From: JBFONV01 sp040779335
GTDB lineage: Bacteria > Pseudomonadota > Gammaproteobacteria > Enterobacterales > Alteromonadaceae
Reading direction: 5' to 3'
NCBI GenBank assembly: GCA_040779335.1
Contig: JBFONV010000008.1
Coordinates: 62,001 to 126,000, forward strand
DNA length: 64,000 nucleotides
Shown here: one piece after another, positions 62,543 to 64,000 of the stretch
How positions within the stretch are numbered: position 1 is the stretch's first letter
How the letters are laid out: each line of letters opens with the position of its first letter
Position numbers and translations under genes: made by a program
The notes under the pieces: generated by a model
Database searches by the model: none
Told to the model about the DNA's origin: nothing
The model's input: the letters and a program-made list of their open reading frames with translations, nothing else

Positions 62543-62953
62543 ATGAAAAGCTTAATATGTATTTGTGCCTTGTTCTTTGTTTCGCTTCCGGTGTTTGCCG
62601 AAATTGCCATTATTGTAAACCAAGCGAATTCAGATGCAGTTGACAAGGTTGCGATAAAGAAAATCTATACGGGCAAAACTAAATCTTTTCCGTCAGGAGG
62701 GAGTGTTGTTGCAATTAATCAAAGCGGTAATAACGAAATTACGGCAGAGTTTAATAAGAAATTATTAAACAAGTCATCTAGTCAACTCAAAGCGTATTGG
62801 TCAAAACAGCTATTCACAGGCAAAGGTACCCCACCGCAAGAGATTGCTAGCGATGCAGAGGTTTTAAAATTGGTTGCCGCTAACCCCGCATATATTGGAT
62901 ATGTTAACAGCTCTGCCGTAACTGATGACGTAAAAGTAGTTGGGAAGTACTAG
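62543..62953 (+). CDS. Single-lobe phosphate-binding-protein-like secreted protein (copy 2)
   Basis: A 136-residue secreted protein, the same length as copy 1, with a signal peptide ending near residue 19 (PVFAEI). Conserved blocks shared with copy 1 are GKTKSFPSG near 43, LNKSSSQLKAYWSK near 74, FTGKGTPP near 90 and IGYVNSSAVTDDVKVV near 117. The ATG at 62543 follows TAGGAG by 6 bases; the TTG at 62537 is rejected. It has no membrane segments and no ABC partner. It probably acts in the periplasm with the porin, but how is unknown. Confidence 0.85.
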   Translation: MKSLICICALFFVSLPVFAEIAIIVNQANSDAVDKVAIKKIYTGKTKSFPSGGSVVAINQSGNNEITAEFNKKLLNKSSSQLKAYWSKQLFTGKGTPPQEIASDAEVLKLVAANPAYIGYVNSSAVTDDVKVVGKY

Positions 62954-62990
62954 TGATTTAAGATTTGTAGACTGTAACTTTTTATATACC

Positions 62991-63014
62991 AAGGCTTCGT
63001 TTTAGTGAAGCCTT
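62991..63014 (+). terminator. Terminator after porin module copy 2
   Basis: A perfect 8-bp stem (AAGGCTTC with GAAGCCTT) and an 8-nt loop, 37 bp after the stop; the T tail is short (TAATAC). Confidence 0.7.
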
Positions 63015-63075
63015 TAATACTAACCAATAAGTGATATTTTTATGTCTACGTTTTGTGATTTTTTATACTGAGGTT

Positions 63076-63327
63076 TTAACGAATCGTTATTTCAGGAGAT
63101 GTATCTACATCACCTTCGCTGTTAACCGTTGCCGCATTGTTTCCACACAACATTATTGCCATATTGCCTGAGTCGCTTTTGCGAACAAAAGACAAGTCAT
63201 AACCAAATTGGGTTAGGCCTGTTGCAGCAAATTTTTGGGTGATAGAAAGTTTATTCCACAGACCTGATTTTCCAGGATTGTTGTGACGACGTTCTTGAAT
63301 AACATTTTCTTTAGACATTGCTTCCAT
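63076..63327 (-). CDS. Small conserved-looking protein of unknown function
   Basis: An 83-residue protein without signal peptide or membrane segment: a basic N-terminal part (RRHNNPGKSGLWNKLSI), then a strand-rich region (FGYDLSFVRKSDSGNMAIMLCGNNAATVNSEGDVD). I recognise no named family. TAGGAAC lies about 9 bases before the ATG at 63327; a second ATG is three codons in. It is transcribed away from pheS and toward the porin module. Confidence 0.6.
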   Translation of the reverse strand: MEAMSKENVIQERRHNNPGKSGLWNKLSITQKFAATGLTQFGYDLSFVRKSDSGNMAIMLCGNNAATVNSEGDVDTSPEITIR

Positions 63328-63692
63328 AATAAACTGTTCCTATAAGTTTAACTGCTTAAGATGCATAATCGCGCTTATTTCCGTGCGCCTGAGCTTAATT
63401 TTAGCGCAAAAAAGTAAAAACAGCTATTATTTCGTTTTACTATGTTTCCATTAGGGATTAATGGCAATTATAGAGTGACAGATTGCCGTGGAATTATGTT
63501 GATTTAGTCCTATCGTCAGCAACTCAAATTTGAACTTTTCACTAGATTTTTAAAAATCCCTTCGTTTTACTTAAAAACTCTCTATTTATCCTACATTTCA
63601 CTGGGTTTTTTGTGTAGAATCATTGACCATTTTATTAATCAAAATAAGTCTACCCAAAGGCCAGTTGCTATTAATGCACTGTAGAGGACATC
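63328..63692. other. Gap upstream of pheS
   Basis: No gene was found. A 14-bp AT-rich palindrome, GATTTTT/AAAAATC, lies at 63545-63558. A Phe-rich leader peptide and attenuator such as E. coli pheM could not be found. The region should contain the pheS promoter. Confidence 0.4.
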
Positions 63693-64000
63693 ATGAACTT
63701 AGACGATATTATTTTGCAAGCAGAACAAGCCATTGCTGCTGCAACAGATCCTGCTGAACTTGATCAAGTTCGCGTTAATTTTTTAGGTAAAAAAGGTTTG
63801 TTCACCGAACAAATGAAAGGCTTAAGTCAACTACCTAAAGAAGAAAAGCCCAAAGCGGGTCAGGTTATTAACCTTGCTAAACAGCAAGTACAGAAATTAT
63901 TGACAGCGCGAGGTGAATTATTACGTGCTGAAGAAATTAAGAAAAAACTATCTGCAGAATCTATCGATATCACTTTGCCTGGGCGTGCAAATGGGCTAGG
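63693..64000 (+). CDS. pheS: Phenylalanyl-tRNA synthetase alpha subunit, 5' part
   Basis: The first 102 codons, up to the window edge. The N-terminal coiled-coil tRNA-binding region is typical: MNLDDIILQAEQAIAAATD, VRVNFLGKKGLFTEQMKGL and ITLPGR near residue 95. The rest of the gene, with the class II catalytic motifs, is outside the window. AGAGGA lies 5-6 bases before the ATG. In E. coli it follows rplT directly. Confidence 0.93.
   Translation, partial: MNLDDIILQAEQAIAAATDPAELDQVRVNFLGKKGLFTEQMKGLSQLPKEEKPKAGQVINLAKQQVQKLLTARGELLRAEEIKKKLSAESIDITLPGRANGL

Noticed and set aside
1..64000. CRISPR arrays, insertion sequences, prophage or toxin-antitoxin genes
   Set aside because: No regularly spaced repeats, transposases, integrases or recognisable toxin/antitoxin pairs were seen on either strand.

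Overview
The window reads as chromosomal DNA of an AT-rich marine gammaproteobacterium of the order Alteromonadales. A Colwellia/Thalassotalea-like member of the Colwelliaceae is my best guess. The evidence is the mix of E. coli-like housekeeping genes with a 1613-residue NAD-glutamate dehydrogenase, a TonB-dependent receptor, porins, an NhaC-type antiporter, a DUF1302/DUF1329/YCF48/MMPL cassette and M1 peptidase PepN. No insertion sequence, prophage, integron or CRISPR array was seen. Gene density is high and most transcription units end in clear hairpin terminators.

Layout. 1-3.7 kb: a rhodanese fragment, fadE and a divergent yafJ. 3.8-8.3 kb: a SIMPL protein, then msrC-orf-proQ-prc. 8.6-13 kb: an NhaC antiporter, pepN and DUF2835. 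13-20 kb: the outer-membrane/RND cassette, with a FadR-like palindrome upstream. 20-26 kb: gdhB and pyrD. 26-30 kb (minus): a DPP III-like peptidase and asnB. 30-33.6 kb: a NatAB-type ABC exporter and a pyroglutamyl-peptidase-like protein that lacks the catalytic Cys. 33.7-37 kb: mltD, gloB and yafS. 37-42 kb: a TonB receptor, a Nif3-like protein and elyC. 41.9-43.6 kb: a lysine riboswitch, a small upstream ORF and lysC. 43.6-47.8 kb: the gpx-ohrR stress operon with its palindromic operator, a dehydrogenase, a frameshifted binding-protein gene, a hemerythrin-like protein and a small membrane protein. 47.9-53.8 kb: tRNA-Val(GAC), a MATE pump, riboflavin synthase, a zinc-ribbon protein, a fructosamine-kinase-like protein, fdxA and a COG2509 flavoprotein. 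53.9-56.5 kb (minus): a porin plus single-lobe phosphate-binding-like pair and a START protein. 56.7-64 kb: thrS-infC-rpmI-rplT, purC, a second porin/binding-protein pair, a small unknown gene and the start of pheS.

How it works together. fadE and the DUF1302-MMPL cassette both carry a FadR-type core (TGGTNNGACC), which suggests the cassette handles lipids or lipid-like compounds together with beta-oxidation. lysC has a lysine riboswitch followed by a translated-looking 21-codon ORF that overlaps the lysC GTG start. thrS carries an anticodon-loop mimic, and infC most likely starts at the conserved AUU. The two porin/binding-protein pairs share a layout in which the porin stop codon lies inside the ribosome-binding site of the second gene. 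They look like a repeated two-gene envelope module of unknown function.
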